Assembly: GCA_937897325.1 (NCBI GenBank)
Contig: CALCOY010000021.1
Coordinates: 62,001 to 126,000, forward strand
Length of the DNA stretch: 64,000 nt
Direction of reading: 5' to 3'
Origin: an uncultured Shimia sp.
GTDB lineage: Bacteria; Pseudomonadota; Alphaproteobacteria; Rhodobacterales; Rhodobacteraceae
The first letter of the stretch is position 1. Each line of letters starts with the position of its first letter. The notes beneath the pieces were generated by a model, which saw only the letters and a list, made by a program, of their open reading frames with translations, had not been told where the DNA came from and did no database searches. Below, piece by piece: positions 7,679 through 16,519 of this stretch. Made by a program: the position numbers and the translations under genes.

Positions 7679-9454
7679 ATGAAAATGACAACTGAAGAAG
7701 CGTTTGTAAAAACGCTTCAAAAACATGGTATTAAACACGCATTTGGTATCATCGGTTCGGCCATGATGCCCATCTCTGATCTCTTCCCGACGGCGGGGAT
7801 CACATTCTGGGATTGCGCCCATGAAGGCAGTGCCGGAATGATGTCGGATGGCTATACGCGGGCGACCGGCAAGATGTCGATGATGATCGCCCAGAACGGC
7901 CCCGGCATCACCAATTTTGTGACCGCCGTCAAAACCGCCTATTGGAACCATACGCCCCTTCTGCTGGTGACGCCGCAAGCGGCAAACAAGACTATCGGGC
8001 AAGGCGGCTTCCAGGAAGTAGAGCAGATGAAGCTCTTCGAAGACATGGTCGCCTATCAGGAAGAAGTGCGCGACCCGTCCCGCGTGGCTGAGGTGTTGAC
8101 GCGCGTGATCTCCAAAGCCAAGCGTCTGTCGGGTCCTGCGCAGATCAACCTGCCCCGCGATTTCTGGACCCAGGTCGTCGACATCGAAATCCCCGAGCCC
8201 ATTGTGTTTGAGGCCAGCCCGGGCGGTGAAAACTCCGTAAAAGCCGCCGCCGACCTGCTAAGCGCAGCGAAGAACCCGGTGATCCTGAACGGCGCAGGTG
8301 TCGTTCTGGCTGACGGGATTGCGGCCTCTGCCGCCCTGGCCGAACGCCTGACGGCACCGGTTTGCGTGGGCTATCAACACAACGATGCCTTCCCCGGCTC
8401 GCACCCGCTTTTTGCCGGGCCTTTGGGTTACAATGGCTCAAAGGCGGGAATGGAGCTGATCAAACAAGCCGACGTGGTTCTCTGCCTCGGCACCCGCCTC
8501 AACCCGTTCTCGACCCTCCCCGGCTATGGCATGGAATACTGGCCCGCAGACGCGAAGATCATTCAGGTCGACATCAACCCCGACCGGATTGGCCTGACCA
8601 AAAAAGTGAGCGTCGGCATCGTCGGTGACGCAAAGAAGGTGGCCGAAGGGATCCTTGCCAATCTGTCCGACACCGCCGGTGATGAAGGCCGCGAAGATCG
8701 TAAGAACAAGATCGCCACGGCAAAATCAACATGGGCGCAGCAGCTGAGCTCCATGGACCACGAGGATGACGATCCTGGCACAACCTGGAATCAGCGTGCT
8801 CGTGACGCCAAACCTAACTGGATGAGCCCCCGCATGGCGTGGCGGGCAATCCAGTCCGCCCTGCCGAAGGCGGCGATCATTTCGTCCGACATCGGCAATA
8901 ACTGCGCGATCGGCAACGCCTATCCTTCTTTTGAAGAAGGCCGCAAGTATCTGGCCCCCGGCCTCTTTGGCCCCTGCGGCTACGGCCTGCCATCAATCGT
9001 AGGCGCCAAAATCGGCCAGCCAGACGTGCCGGTTGTGGGTTTCGCGGGTGACGGTGCTTTCGGCATCGCGGTTAACGAACTAACGGCCATTGGTCGTGGG
9101 CAATGGCCAGCGATCACGCAGATCGTTTTCCGTAACTATCAATGGGGCGCCGAAAAGCGAAACTCCACCCTTTGGTTCGAGGACAACTTTGTCGGCACCG
9201 AGTTGGACGAGGAAGTCTCCTACGCCGGTATTGCGCAAGCCTGTGGCTTAAAAGGTGTCGCCGCGCGCACCATGGATGAACTGACGGATGCGCTGAACAC
9301 CGCCATCAAGGATCAGATGGAAAACGGTGTGACCACCCTGATCGAGGCGATGCTGAACCAGGAACTGGGCGAACCCTTCCGCCGCGACGCGATGAAGAAG
9401 CCTGTCAGCGTGGCCGGCATCGATCCCACCGACATGCGCGAACAGGTCGCCTGA
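7679..9454 (+). CDS. xsc: sulfoacetaldehyde acetyltransferase
   Basis: 591 residues, the usual length for Xsc. This thiamine-diphosphate enzyme converts sulfoacetaldehyde and phosphate into acetyl phosphate and sulfite, the desulfonation step for taurine, isethionate and related C2 sulfonates in the cytoplasm. The N-terminal pyrimidine-binding domain has the family hallmark WDCAHEGSAGMMSDGYTR. The TPP motif is seen as FAGDGAFGIAVNELTAIGRG followed about 30 residues on by the conserved Asn (VFRNYQWGAEK). The WGAEK segment and the context (ackA, pta, soeABC) separate it from acetolactate synthases. The ATG at 7679 has AGGAG at 7664-7668, about ten bases upstream. ackA follows after three bases, so the two are probably co-transcribed. 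Confidence 0.95.
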   Translation: MKMTTEEAFVKTLQKHGIKHAFGIIGSAMMPISDLFPTAGITFWDCAHEGSAGMMSDGYTRATGKMSMMIAQNGPGITNFVTAVKTAYWNHTPLLLVTPQAANKTIGQGGFQEVEQMKLFEDMVAYQEEVRDPSRVAEVLTRVISKAKRLSGPAQINLPRDFWTQVVDIEIPEPIVFEASPGGENSVKAAADLLSAAKNPVILNGAGVVLADGIAASAALAERLTAPVCVGYQHNDAFPGSHPLFAGPLGYNGSKAGMELIKQADVVLCLGTRLNPFSTLPGYGMEYWPADAKIIQVDINPDRIGLTKKVSVGIVGDAKKVAEGILANLSDTAGDEGREDRKNKIATAKSTWAQQLSSMDHEDDDPGTTWNQRARDAKPNWMSPRMAWRAIQSALPKAAIISSDIGNNCAIGNAYPSFEEGRKYLAPGLFGPCGYGLPSIVGAKIGQPDVPVVGFAGDGAFGIAVNELTAIGRGQWPAITQIVFRNYQWGAEKRNSTLWFEDNFVGTELDEEVSYAGIAQACGLKGVAARTMDELTDALNTAIKDQMENGVTTLIEAMLNQELGEPFRRDAMKKPVSVAGIDPTDMREQVA

Positions 9455-9457
9455 TCC

Positions 9458-10618
9458 ATGGGACGCCCCGGCAAAGACGCTCCGATATTGGTGCTCAATG
9501 CCGGGTCGTCCTCAATCAAATTCGCGATGTTCGACGGTTCTCTGAAAGAGACCCTGTCAGGCATCGCAGCAGGCATCGGCGGGCAGTCTTTCTTGCAGGT
9601 CGGCAAAGACAGCGAGGATCTGCCCCTGATCGACCACAAGGCGGCCCTTTCCGCGATCCTCAAGATGCTGGCTGACAAGAGCCTGACCCCGAACAAGCTG
9701 CGCGCAGCGGCCCACCGGGTTGTGCATGGCGGGCGCAAGCTGAACCAGCCGATGCGGCTCAGCGCGGATGTCCGGGCCGAGATCGAAAGCTGTACGCCGC
9801 TGGCCCCCTTGCACAATCCGCACAACCTCGCCGCAATCGATACGCTGGCCGAGGTCGTGCCCGATCTGCCGCAATTTGCGAGCTTTGACACATCTTTTCA
9901 CGCTACCAATCCGGACGTCGCCACGCGCTACGCCATCCCCCGGATGATGGAGACCAAGGGTATCCGCCGCTACGGCTTTCACGGGCTTTCCTATGCCTCG
10001 CTTGTGCAACGACTGCCTGAAATTTCAGGCGACAAGCTCCCCTCGCGCCTTTTGGCCTTTCACCTTGGCAACGGCGCAAGCCTTTGTGCGATCCTGAATG
10101 GTCAGTCGATTGCGACAACCATGGGATATTCGCCGCTTGACGGGCTCACCATGGGCACAAGATCGGGCGGGATCGACGCCAATGCCGTGCTGCGGCTGGT
10201 CGAAGAAAACGGACTCGACCGTACCAAGGCGATCCTGAACCACGAAAGCGGGCTATTGGGCCTCTCGGGCGGTAAATCGGATATGCGCAAGCTCATGGTC
10301 GACCCCTCAGCCGACAGCGCCTTTGCGATTGAACATTTCTGTTATTGGTCGCTGCGCCACGCGGGCAGTCTAATCGCAGCAATGGAAGGCATCGACGCCA
10401 TCGCCTTTACCGGTGGTATCGGAGAGAATGCCAAGGGTGTGCGCGCGCGTATTTTGCGCGGTCTCGAATGGACCGGCGCGGTGATGGACCCCGACGCCAA
10501 TCACAGAAGCAAACCGCGTCAGCACGCCGACAGCAGCAAGGTCGCCATCTGGGTCGTGCCTGCCGAAGAAGAACGCATGATCGCCCATGACGCGCTGCGG
10601 CTGATGGAGGCTGCGTGA
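9458..10618 (+). CDS. ackA: acetate kinase
   Basis: 386 residues. It interconverts acetyl phosphate and ADP with acetate and ATP. Visible ASKHA-fold motifs are LVLNAGSSSIKF at the N-terminus, HRVVHGG, the catalytic region FDTSFHATNP, FHLGNGASLCAI, GLTMGTRSGG and FTGGIGENAKGVRARI. It starts three bases after xsc, so Xsc-derived acetyl phosphate could be turned directly into ATP. It converges on pta, with ten bases between the two stops. The first residues (MGRPGKDAP) are slightly longer than the core family. Its presence next to xsc, in addition to pta, gives the cell two fates for acetyl phosphate. Confidence 0.92.
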   Translation: MGRPGKDAPILVLNAGSSSIKFAMFDGSLKETLSGIAAGIGGQSFLQVGKDSEDLPLIDHKAALSAILKMLADKSLTPNKLRAAAHRVVHGGRKLNQPMRLSADVRAEIESCTPLAPLHNPHNLAAIDTLAEVVPDLPQFASFDTSFHATNPDVATRYAIPRMMETKGIRRYGFHGLSYASLVQRLPEISGDKLPSRLLAFHLGNGASLCAILNGQSIATTMGYSPLDGLTMGTRSGGIDANAVLRLVEENGLDRTKAILNHESGLLGLSGGKSDMRKLMVDPSADSAFAIEHFCYWSLRHAGSLIAAMEGIDAIAFTGGIGENAKGVRARILRGLEWTGAVMDPDANHRSKPRQHADSSKVAIWVVPAEEERMIAHDALRLMEAA

Positions 10619-10628
10619 CCTCTAGCTG

Positions 10629-11480
10629 CTACAGCATCGCCGAGGCAACGGCCGTCGCCGCGACGATGTCGTCCACCTTTGCGCCCCGGCTGAGATCGCA
10701 GACCGGCTTTGCAAAGCCCTGCAAAAAGGGTCCAAGCGCCTGGGCACCTGCCAGTTCCTGCGCCAGCTTATACCCGATATTGCCTGCATCCAGCGATGGG
10801 AATATCAGCACATTCGCCTTTCCCTCACCCATGCCCTTCGTCGCCGCGATGGTCGCATTCAAGGCAGCATCCGCCTGGATCGGCCCTTTGAAGCCCGTGG
10901 CCTCGGCCACCTGCCGGACCATATCGACTGATGCTCCGGTCCCGGACGTTCCTGTTGAGAACGACAAAAGCGCGGGCCGCGCATATCCCAGCAAGCGCCG
11001 CGCCGTAATCTCAGATGCCCTTGCGATAGCTTCCAAGGCGGCGGCATCCGGGTATGCATTCACAGCACAGTCCGCCCAGACCATCTGCCGCCCGCCAGGG
11101 AAGAGCATCAGAAAGAACGACGATGGCACCGTGACATCCTCGGCCAGCCCAATGGACATGGAGGCCGCCTTGATCACCTCTGCCGTCGGATTGGCCGCAC
11201 CGGCGACAAGCGTGTCGGCCTCGCCCGCTGCCACCATTGCCGCCGCCCGGTACAATGGCTTCCGCAGAAGCCGCTCGGCCATGGCCGGCTTCATGCCGCG
11301 TGTCGCGACCAAGGCTTCAATCTGTGCTTCCGAAACTTCAGCAAGATCAACGGGTTCCGCAATGCCTTCCCGGGCCACGCGATCCGCTGCCTCGGCCACG
11401 CGCGGCTCGTCCCGCTCTGGCATCACCACACGCGCTTTCCGCGCCTTTGCCGTCTCAAAGGCGGCCTCAAGTACCAACAT
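10629..11480 (-). CDS. pta: phosphate acetyltransferase (short, catalytic domain only)
   Basis: 283 residues from the ATG at 11480 (GGAG six bases upstream; TTG and GTG just before it are alternatives). It converts acetyl phosphate and CoA into acetyl-CoA. Only the PTA/PTB catalytic domain is present (VMPERDEPRV near the start, ADTLVAGAANPTAEV, FLMLFPGGRQMVW, and a GPIQADAALNATIAATKGMG segment). This short form is normal for Pta linked to Xsc. It is transcribed opposite to xsc-ackA, converges on ackA and diverges from the citrate synthase with only 33 bases between starts, so its promoter must lie in or at the edge of the neighbouring coding sequence. Confidence 0.92.
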   Translation of the reverse strand: MLVLEAAFETAKARKARVVMPERDEPRVAEAADRVAREGIAEPVDLAEVSEAQIEALVATRGMKPAMAERLLRKPLYRAAAMVAAGEADTLVAGAANPTAEVIKAASMSIGLAEDVTVPSSFFLMLFPGGRQMVWADCAVNAYPDAAALEAIARASEITARRLLGYARPALLSFSTGTSGTGASVDMVRQVAEATGFKGPIQADAALNATIAATKGMGEGKANVLIFPSLDAGNIGYKLAQELAGAQALGPFLQGFAKPVCDLSRGAKVDDIVAATAVASAML

Positions 11481-11513
11481 CACCAACTCCGTTTTGCGCG
11501 CAAGGAGCCATCA

Positions 11514-12659
11514 ATGAACGACACCGTCAAGATCAACCGGGGGCTCAAGGGCATCTATTTCGAGCGCTCAGGCGTCAGCCACATTGACGGCGCGAAAGGA
11601 GAGTTGAGCTATCGCGGCTATTCGATTCACGACCTCGCCGAGCATGCGACTTTTGAAGAGGTCTGCTATTTGCTGATCCACGGCGAATTGCCCGATGCGG
11701 CAGAGCTCAACGCCTTTGACGCCACGATGCGGGCCAACCGCGCCGTGCCTGATGCGGTGCTGGATATCATCCGGTCTTGCAAGGACGGGCACCCGATGGA
11801 CGTGCTGCGCACCGCTGTCTCCGCTCTTGCGGCTCTGGATCCCGCCAGCCAGGACGTTGGCGAGGACGCGTTCATCAAAAACGGCATGAAGCTGACCGCG
11901 CAAGTGCCGACACTGATCGCCGCGCATGAGGCGATCCGCAATGGCCGCGACCCGCTCGCCCCCGATAGCGGCCTGAGCCATGCGGCGAACTGGCTGTGGA
12001 TGTTGAAGGGCGAAAAACCCTCGGAAGATGCCGCGCGTCTGGCAGATGTCGATTTCGTCCTGCACGCCGAACACGGCGCCAATGCCTCGGCCTTCGCCGC
12101 ACGCGTCACGGTAGGGACAGAGGCCAATCTGCATGGCGCGATCGTCACAGCGCTGTCTACCCTAGCCGGTCCTGCCCATGGTGGAGCGGCCGAGGACGTC
12201 ATGAAGATGGTCCACGAGATCGGCAAACCCGAAAATGCCGCCGATTACGTCAAGGCCAAGCGGGGCAATCGCGAGGCCGTCACCGGCTTTGGTCACCGCG
12301 TCTACCGGGCCGAGGACCCCCGCGCGCGCCACATGCGCGAAGGCGTCCGGAAACTCGGCGAGGAGATGGGCGCACCCGAATGGTACGAGATCCTGCAAGC
12401 CGTGGTCGAAGCTATGAAGCCCTATGCCCGCCACGGCCTAAATGTGAATGTCGATTTCTATTCCGGCGTGATCTACCAGCTTCACGGCATTCCGATGGAT
12501 CTCTACGTGCCGATCTTCGCCATTGGACGCATGCCAGGCTGGATCATCCAATGCGTTGAACAACAGCGTCAGAACATCCTGATCCGGCCTCTGACGCTTT
12601 ATAACGGACCAGGGATGCGCGACTGGGTGCCGCTTGACAACAGGCGCGGTGCCGCTTGA
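11514..12659 (+). CDS. citrate synthase family protein (citrate/2-methylcitrate synthase type)
   Basis: 381 residues, the short form typical of CitZ/PrpC-like enzymes rather than the roughly 430-residue GltA. The catalytic set is visible: a histidine in HAEHGANAS, a histidine in GFGHRVYRAEDPRA, and the aspartate in NVDFYSGVIY. The reaction is condensation of acetyl-CoA (or propionyl-CoA) with oxaloacetate. It leads the probable operon with the yeiH-type gene (4-base overlap) and soeABC, next to pta, so it may draw Pta-derived acetyl-CoA into the TCA cycle. Substrate choice between acetyl- and propionyl-CoA cannot be settled from motifs. AAGGAG is seen at the start. Confidence 0.85.
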   Translation: MNDTVKINRGLKGIYFERSGVSHIDGAKGELSYRGYSIHDLAEHATFEEVCYLLIHGELPDAAELNAFDATMRANRAVPDAVLDIIRSCKDGHPMDVLRTAVSALAALDPASQDVGEDAFIKNGMKLTAQVPTLIAAHEAIRNGRDPLAPDSGLSHAANWLWMLKGEKPSEDAARLADVDFVLHAEHGANASAFAARVTVGTEANLHGAIVTALSTLAGPAHGGAAEDVMKMVHEIGKPENAADYVKAKRGNREAVTGFGHRVYRAEDPRARHMREGVRKLGEEMGAPEWYEILQAVVEAMKPYARHGLNVNVDFYSGVIYQLHGIPMDLYVPIFAIGRMPGWIIQCVEQQRQNILIRPLTLYNGPGMRDWVPLDNRRGAA

Positions 12660-13654
12660 TCCGGGCTGACCAGATCCAGGCATTCTTTCCCGGCATTCTG
12701 GTTGCCGGCCTGGTTGCACTTGCCGCACAATTCCTGTCCGAGCATTATGCGACGCCCGCAATGCTCATGGCTCTGTTGCTGGGCATAGCGCTCAACTTCC
12801 TGTCCGAGGATGGCAGCAAAGCCGCCGAAGGCATCGCCTTTTCCGCCAAATCGCTATTGCGCCTGGGCGTCGCGTTTCTGGGCGTCCGGATCAGCGCTGA
12901 TCTTCTGGCCGGGCTCGAAATCGGCCAGATCGCTTTGATCATTGGGGCCATGCTGGCGACCATAGGCTCCGGCTTCGCCATCGCGCCGCTGCTGGGGCAC
13001 GGCTGGCGCTTTGCATTTCTAACCTCTGGCTCCGTCGCGATCTGCGGAGCTTCTGCGGCGATGGCCATCGGTGCGATCCTACCTCGTGACGAACGGACTG
13101 AGGAACGCCTGATTTTCACAGTGATCGGCGTCACGGTCCTGTCGACCGTGGCGATGATCCTATACCCGATCATCGTCAGCCAACTGGATCTGAGCAGCAC
13201 CGAGGCCGGGCTGTTCCTCGGCGGGACGATCCATGATGTCGCGCAGGTCGTGGGCGCGGGCTATTCCGTATCCGAGGAAACAGGCGATGCCGCCACGCTT
13301 TTCAAACTGGTTCGCGTCGCCATGCTGGCCCCGATCGTTCTTGTCGCCTCGCTGGTCATCCGCGCGCGGGTCAGCACGACCACCGACGGAAAACGTCCGC
13401 CCATCCTGCCAACCTTTGCCGTGGGTTTCATCGTCCTCGCCGCCCTTAGCTCATTTGGCGCCCTACCCGGCTTCGTGACCGAAACGCTCTCATCCGCCTC
13501 GCGTTGGTTCTTGCTGACAGCCATCGCCGCTGTCGGCATGAAGACCCACCTAAAGCAAATCCTGTCGGTGGGGCCTGCGGCAATCGCGCTCATCGTCATT
13601 CAAACCCTTTTTCTTGGAGGAACCGTCCTCGTCGGCCTACAAGTATTGACCTAA
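12656..13654 (+). CDS. YeiH/UPF0324 family putative sulfate or sulfite exporter
   Basis: 332 residues, starting at a TTG that overlaps the citrate synthase stop by four bases. About ten hydrophobic segments are visible, with the family motifs LLRLGVAFLGVRIS, SVAICGASAAMAIGAIL and GLFLGGTIHDVAQVVGAGY. Proteins of this family (COG2855) are annotated as putative sulfate exporters and recur in sulfonate-degradation clusters. Set between xsc and soeABC, it plausibly removes sulfite or sulfate made from the sulfonate group. The transported ion is inferred, not shown. Confidence 0.8.
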   Translation: MIRADQIQAFFPGILVAGLVALAAQFLSEHYATPAMLMALLLGIALNFLSEDGSKAAEGIAFSAKSLLRLGVAFLGVRISADLLAGLEIGQIALIIGAMLATIGSGFAIAPLLGHGWRFAFLTSGSVAICGASAAMAIGAILPRDERTEERLIFTVIGVTVLSTVAMILYPIIVSQLDLSSTEAGLFLGGTIHDVAQVVGAGYSVSEETGDAATLFKLVRVAMLAPIVLVASLVIRARVSTTTDGKRPPILPTFAVGFIVLAALSSFGALPGFVTETLSSASRWFLLTAIAAVGMKTHLKQILSVGPAAIALIVIQTLFLGGTVLVGLQVLT

Positions 13655-13673
13655 ACGAAAGATCCTTCGCCAG

Positions 13674-16451
13674 ATGACCATCCAGCAACCGAAACTGAAC
13701 CTTTCGCCCCACGTCTCGGACGAGGTGCGCAAAACGACCTGCTACATGTGCGCCTGTCGCTGCGGGATCAATGTTCATATGAAGGATGGCAAGGTCGCCT
13801 ACATTGAAGGCAACCGCGATCACCCCGTGAACCAAGGCGTGCTGTGCGCCAAAGGAAGTGCGGGCATCATGCAGCACAATGCCCCTTCACGGCTGCGCGC
13901 ACCTTTGAAACGCGTCGGCCCGCGCGGATCAGGCGAATTCGAAGAGATCACCTGGGATGAGGCCCTGCAGATCGCCGCAGACTGGCTTGAGCCGATCCGC
14001 AAGGACGATCCGTCAAAACTCGCGTTCTTCACAGGCCGCGACCAGTCGCAATCGTTTACCTCCTTCTGGGCTCAGAACTTCGGTACGCCGAACTACGCTG
14101 CGCATGGTGGCTTCTGTTCGGTGAACATGGCCGCTGCGGGCATCTACACCATGGGTGGCGCCTTCTGGGAATTCGGACAACCCGATTGGGACCATACCAA
14201 ACTTTTTATGCTGTTTGGCGTGGCCGAGGATCACGACAGCAACCCGATCAAGATGGGGATTGGCAAGATCAAGGGACGCGGTGCCAAGGTGATCGGCGTC
14301 AACCCGATCCGCACGGGTTACAATGCCGTCGCAGACGAATGGGTCGGCATCACCCCTGGCACCGATGGGCTGTTCATCCTGTCAATGGTGCATTGCCTGA
14401 TGAAAGCGGGTCGCATCGACCTCGACTATCTGGCGCGTTTCACAAACGCACCGGTGCTGCTGGATCCTGAGACTGGCCTCTTGCAGCGTGACGACGAAGG
14501 TCGCGAATTGGTTATAGACCGGGCCACCGGCAAGCCTGCGCCCTTCAACCAGAAAGGCGTCCGCCCCGATCTCTCTGCCCCCGGCACTGTGATGGAGAAG
14601 ATGGCCGAGCGCTATCTATCAGAAGTGTACGCCCCAGAAGCCGTGGCCGAAACCTGCGGCATCCCCGCCGAACGGATCCGTGCCATCGCCGCCGAACTGG
14701 CCCGCGTCGCGTTTGATGAAGCTTTCGAGATTGCCCAGCCATGGACTGATTTCCGGGGCGAGCATCACGAAAAAATGGTCGGCCGCCCCGTCAGTTTCCA
14801 TTCCATGCGCGGCATCTCAGCCCATGCCAACGGCTTCCAGACCTGTCGGGCGCTGCACGTTCTACAGATCCTGTTAGGAACAGTAGAAGTTCCGGGTGGC
14901 TTCCGCTTCAAGCCGCCCTACCCCAAGCCAGCGACCGCCCATCCGAAACCACATTGCGGCGCGAAACCCGACTGCCCGCTCGACGGCCCGCACCTGGGTT
15001 TTGTTCACGGGCCCGAAGATCTTGCGCTTAAAGATGACGACACGCCCGCCCGCATCGACAAGGCTTTCACATGGGAAAACCCTATGAGCGCGCATGGTCT
15101 GATGCACATGGTGATCTCAAACGCCTATGCGGGTGATCCCTACAAGATCGACACGCTCTTCATGTACATGGCGAACATGTCGTGGAATTCGACCATGAAC
15201 ACGACCGGCGTCATGAAGATGCTGACGGACAAGGATGAGACAGGCGATTATGTCATCCCGCGCATCATATATTCGGATGCGTATAGTTCCGAGATGGTTG
15301 CCTATGCTGACCTGATCCTCCCGGACACCACTTATCTCGAAAGGCACGACTGCATCAGCCTCTTGGATCGACCCATTTGCGAGGCGGACGCGGCTGCAGA
15401 CGCGATCCGCTGGCCCGTGGTCGAACCGGATCGAGACGTGCAGGGGTTTCAAACGACACTTGTGCATCTCGCCAACAAGATGGGTCTGCCGGGCTTCACC
15501 AATGAAGACGGCAGCGCGAAGTACGGCGATTATGCCGACTACATCACCAACCACGAACGCAAGCCGGGCATCGGCCCGCTGGCTGGCTGGCGCGGCAATG
15601 GCGACAGCGTCGGTCGGGGCCAAAAGAACCCCGATCAGCTTGACCGCTACATCGAAAACGGCGGGTTTTGGGTCGGTCACATCCCCGAAGAGGCGCTCTA
15701 TTACAAGCCCTGGAACAGCGCCTATCAGGATTGGGCAGTGAACCTTGGCCTTTACGACAGCCCACAGCCCTACCTCTTTTCGCTCTATGTCGAGCCCATG
15801 CGCAAATTTCAGCGCGCCGCCGAGGGGCATGGCGAACGCCAACCGCCGGATCATCTGCGCGACCAGATCAAGGAACGGATGGATCCCCTACCAATCTGGT
15901 ACGATCCCAGCCCCGCCAACAAGGTACAGGAATACCCGATCACAGCCCTGACCCAGCGCCCAATGGCCATGTATCATTCCTGGGGTTCGCAAAACGCGTG
16001 GCTGCGTCAGATCCATGGACACAACCCGATGTACCTGCCAACCAAGCTGATGCGGGAGCATGAGCTAAAAGACGAAGACTGGATCCGCGTGACCTCCCCC
16101 CACGGCCAAATCGACGTGCCCGTTATGGAAATGGCCGCACTCAACGACAATACGATCTGGACCTGGAACGCCATCGGCAAACGCAAAGGCGCCTGGGCGC
16201 TCGCCCCGGACGCGCCCGAAGCGACGAAGGGCTTTTTGCTGAACCATCTAATCCACGAATTGCTGCCGCCAAAGGGCGACGGCTTGCGCTGGTCCAACTC
16301 CGACCCCATCACCGGGCAAGCCGCCTGGTTCGACTTGAAGGTTCAAATTCAAAAGACCAATAAGCCTGCCGAAAGTCAGCCCGCGCATCCGCCGCTGAAA
16401 TCACCGGTTGGCAAAGGCCCGGATCAGCTAACCTGGAAACTGGGCAAATGA
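13674..16451 (+). CDS. soeA: cytoplasmic sulfite:quinone oxidoreductase, molybdopterin subunit
   Basis: 925 residues. The N-terminus has no Tat signal, so the protein should stay in the cytoplasm, as SoeA does. A [4Fe-4S] motif is visible at Cys23, Cys26, Cys30 and Cys58, followed by the bis-MGD molybdopterin oxidoreductase core (for example SFHSMRGISAHANGFQ) and a C-terminal dinucleotide-binding domain (about residues 750-870). With the following iron-sulfur and membrane subunits it forms a DMSO-reductase-family complex. The xsc/pta context favours SoeABC sulfite oxidation over a polysulfide or DMSO reductase. It would oxidise sulfite released by Xsc to sulfate and pass electrons to quinone. 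Substrate assignment is by context. Confidence 0.85.
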   Translation: MTIQQPKLNLSPHVSDEVRKTTCYMCACRCGINVHMKDGKVAYIEGNRDHPVNQGVLCAKGSAGIMQHNAPSRLRAPLKRVGPRGSGEFEEITWDEALQIAADWLEPIRKDDPSKLAFFTGRDQSQSFTSFWAQNFGTPNYAAHGGFCSVNMAAAGIYTMGGAFWEFGQPDWDHTKLFMLFGVAEDHDSNPIKMGIGKIKGRGAKVIGVNPIRTGYNAVADEWVGITPGTDGLFILSMVHCLMKAGRIDLDYLARFTNAPVLLDPETGLLQRDDEGRELVIDRATGKPAPFNQKGVRPDLSAPGTVMEKMAERYLSEVYAPEAVAETCGIPAERIRAIAAELARVAFDEAFEIAQPWTDFRGEHHEKMVGRPVSFHSMRGISAHANGFQTCRALHVLQILLGTVEVPGGFRFKPPYPKPATAHPKPHCGAKPDCPLDGPHLGFVHGPEDLALKDDDTPARIDKAFTWENPMSAHGLMHMVISNAYAGDPYKIDTLFMYMANMSWNSTMNTTGVMKMLTDKDETGDYVIPRIIYSDAYSSEMVAYADLILPDTTYLERHDCISLLDRPICEADAAADAIRWPVVEPDRDVQGFQTTLVHLANKMGLPGFTNEDGSAKYGDYADYITNHERKPGIGPLAGWRGNGDSVGRGQKNPDQLDRYIENGGFWVGHIPEEALYYKPWNSAYQDWAVNLGLYDSPQPYLFSLYVEPMRKFQRAAEGHGERQPPDHLRDQIKERMDPLPIWYDPSPANKVQEYPITALTQRPMAMYHSWGSQNAWLRQIHGHNPMYLPTKLMREHELKDEDWIRVTSPHGQIDVPVMEMAALNDNTIWTWNAIGKRKGAWALAPDAPEATKGFLLNHLIHELLPPKGDGLRWSNSDPITGQAAWFDLKVQIQKTNKPAESQPAHPPLKSPVGKGPDQLTWKLGK

Positions 16452-16470
16452 TCTCCATGAACCGAAATCA

Positions 16471-16513
16471 GCACCGACGCTATACAGACAATATACCGAC
16501 GTAATACCGACGT
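16471..16513 (+). repeat. short tandem repeat between soeA and soeB
   Basis: ATACCGACGT occurs at 16493-16502 and 16504-16513, with a degenerate ACCGACG copy just upstream (16472-16478). The repeat fills the 68-base gap between soeA and soeB and ends six bases before the soeB ATG, where a normal ribosome-binding site would be expected but is not obvious. Confidence 0.6.
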
Positions 16514-16519
16514 GAAAAA

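Noticed and set aside
7679-9454. Acetolactate synthase as an alternative to Xsc
   Set aside because: The WGAEK segment and the tauR-ackA-pta-soeABC context fit Xsc; no ilvH-type subunit is near.
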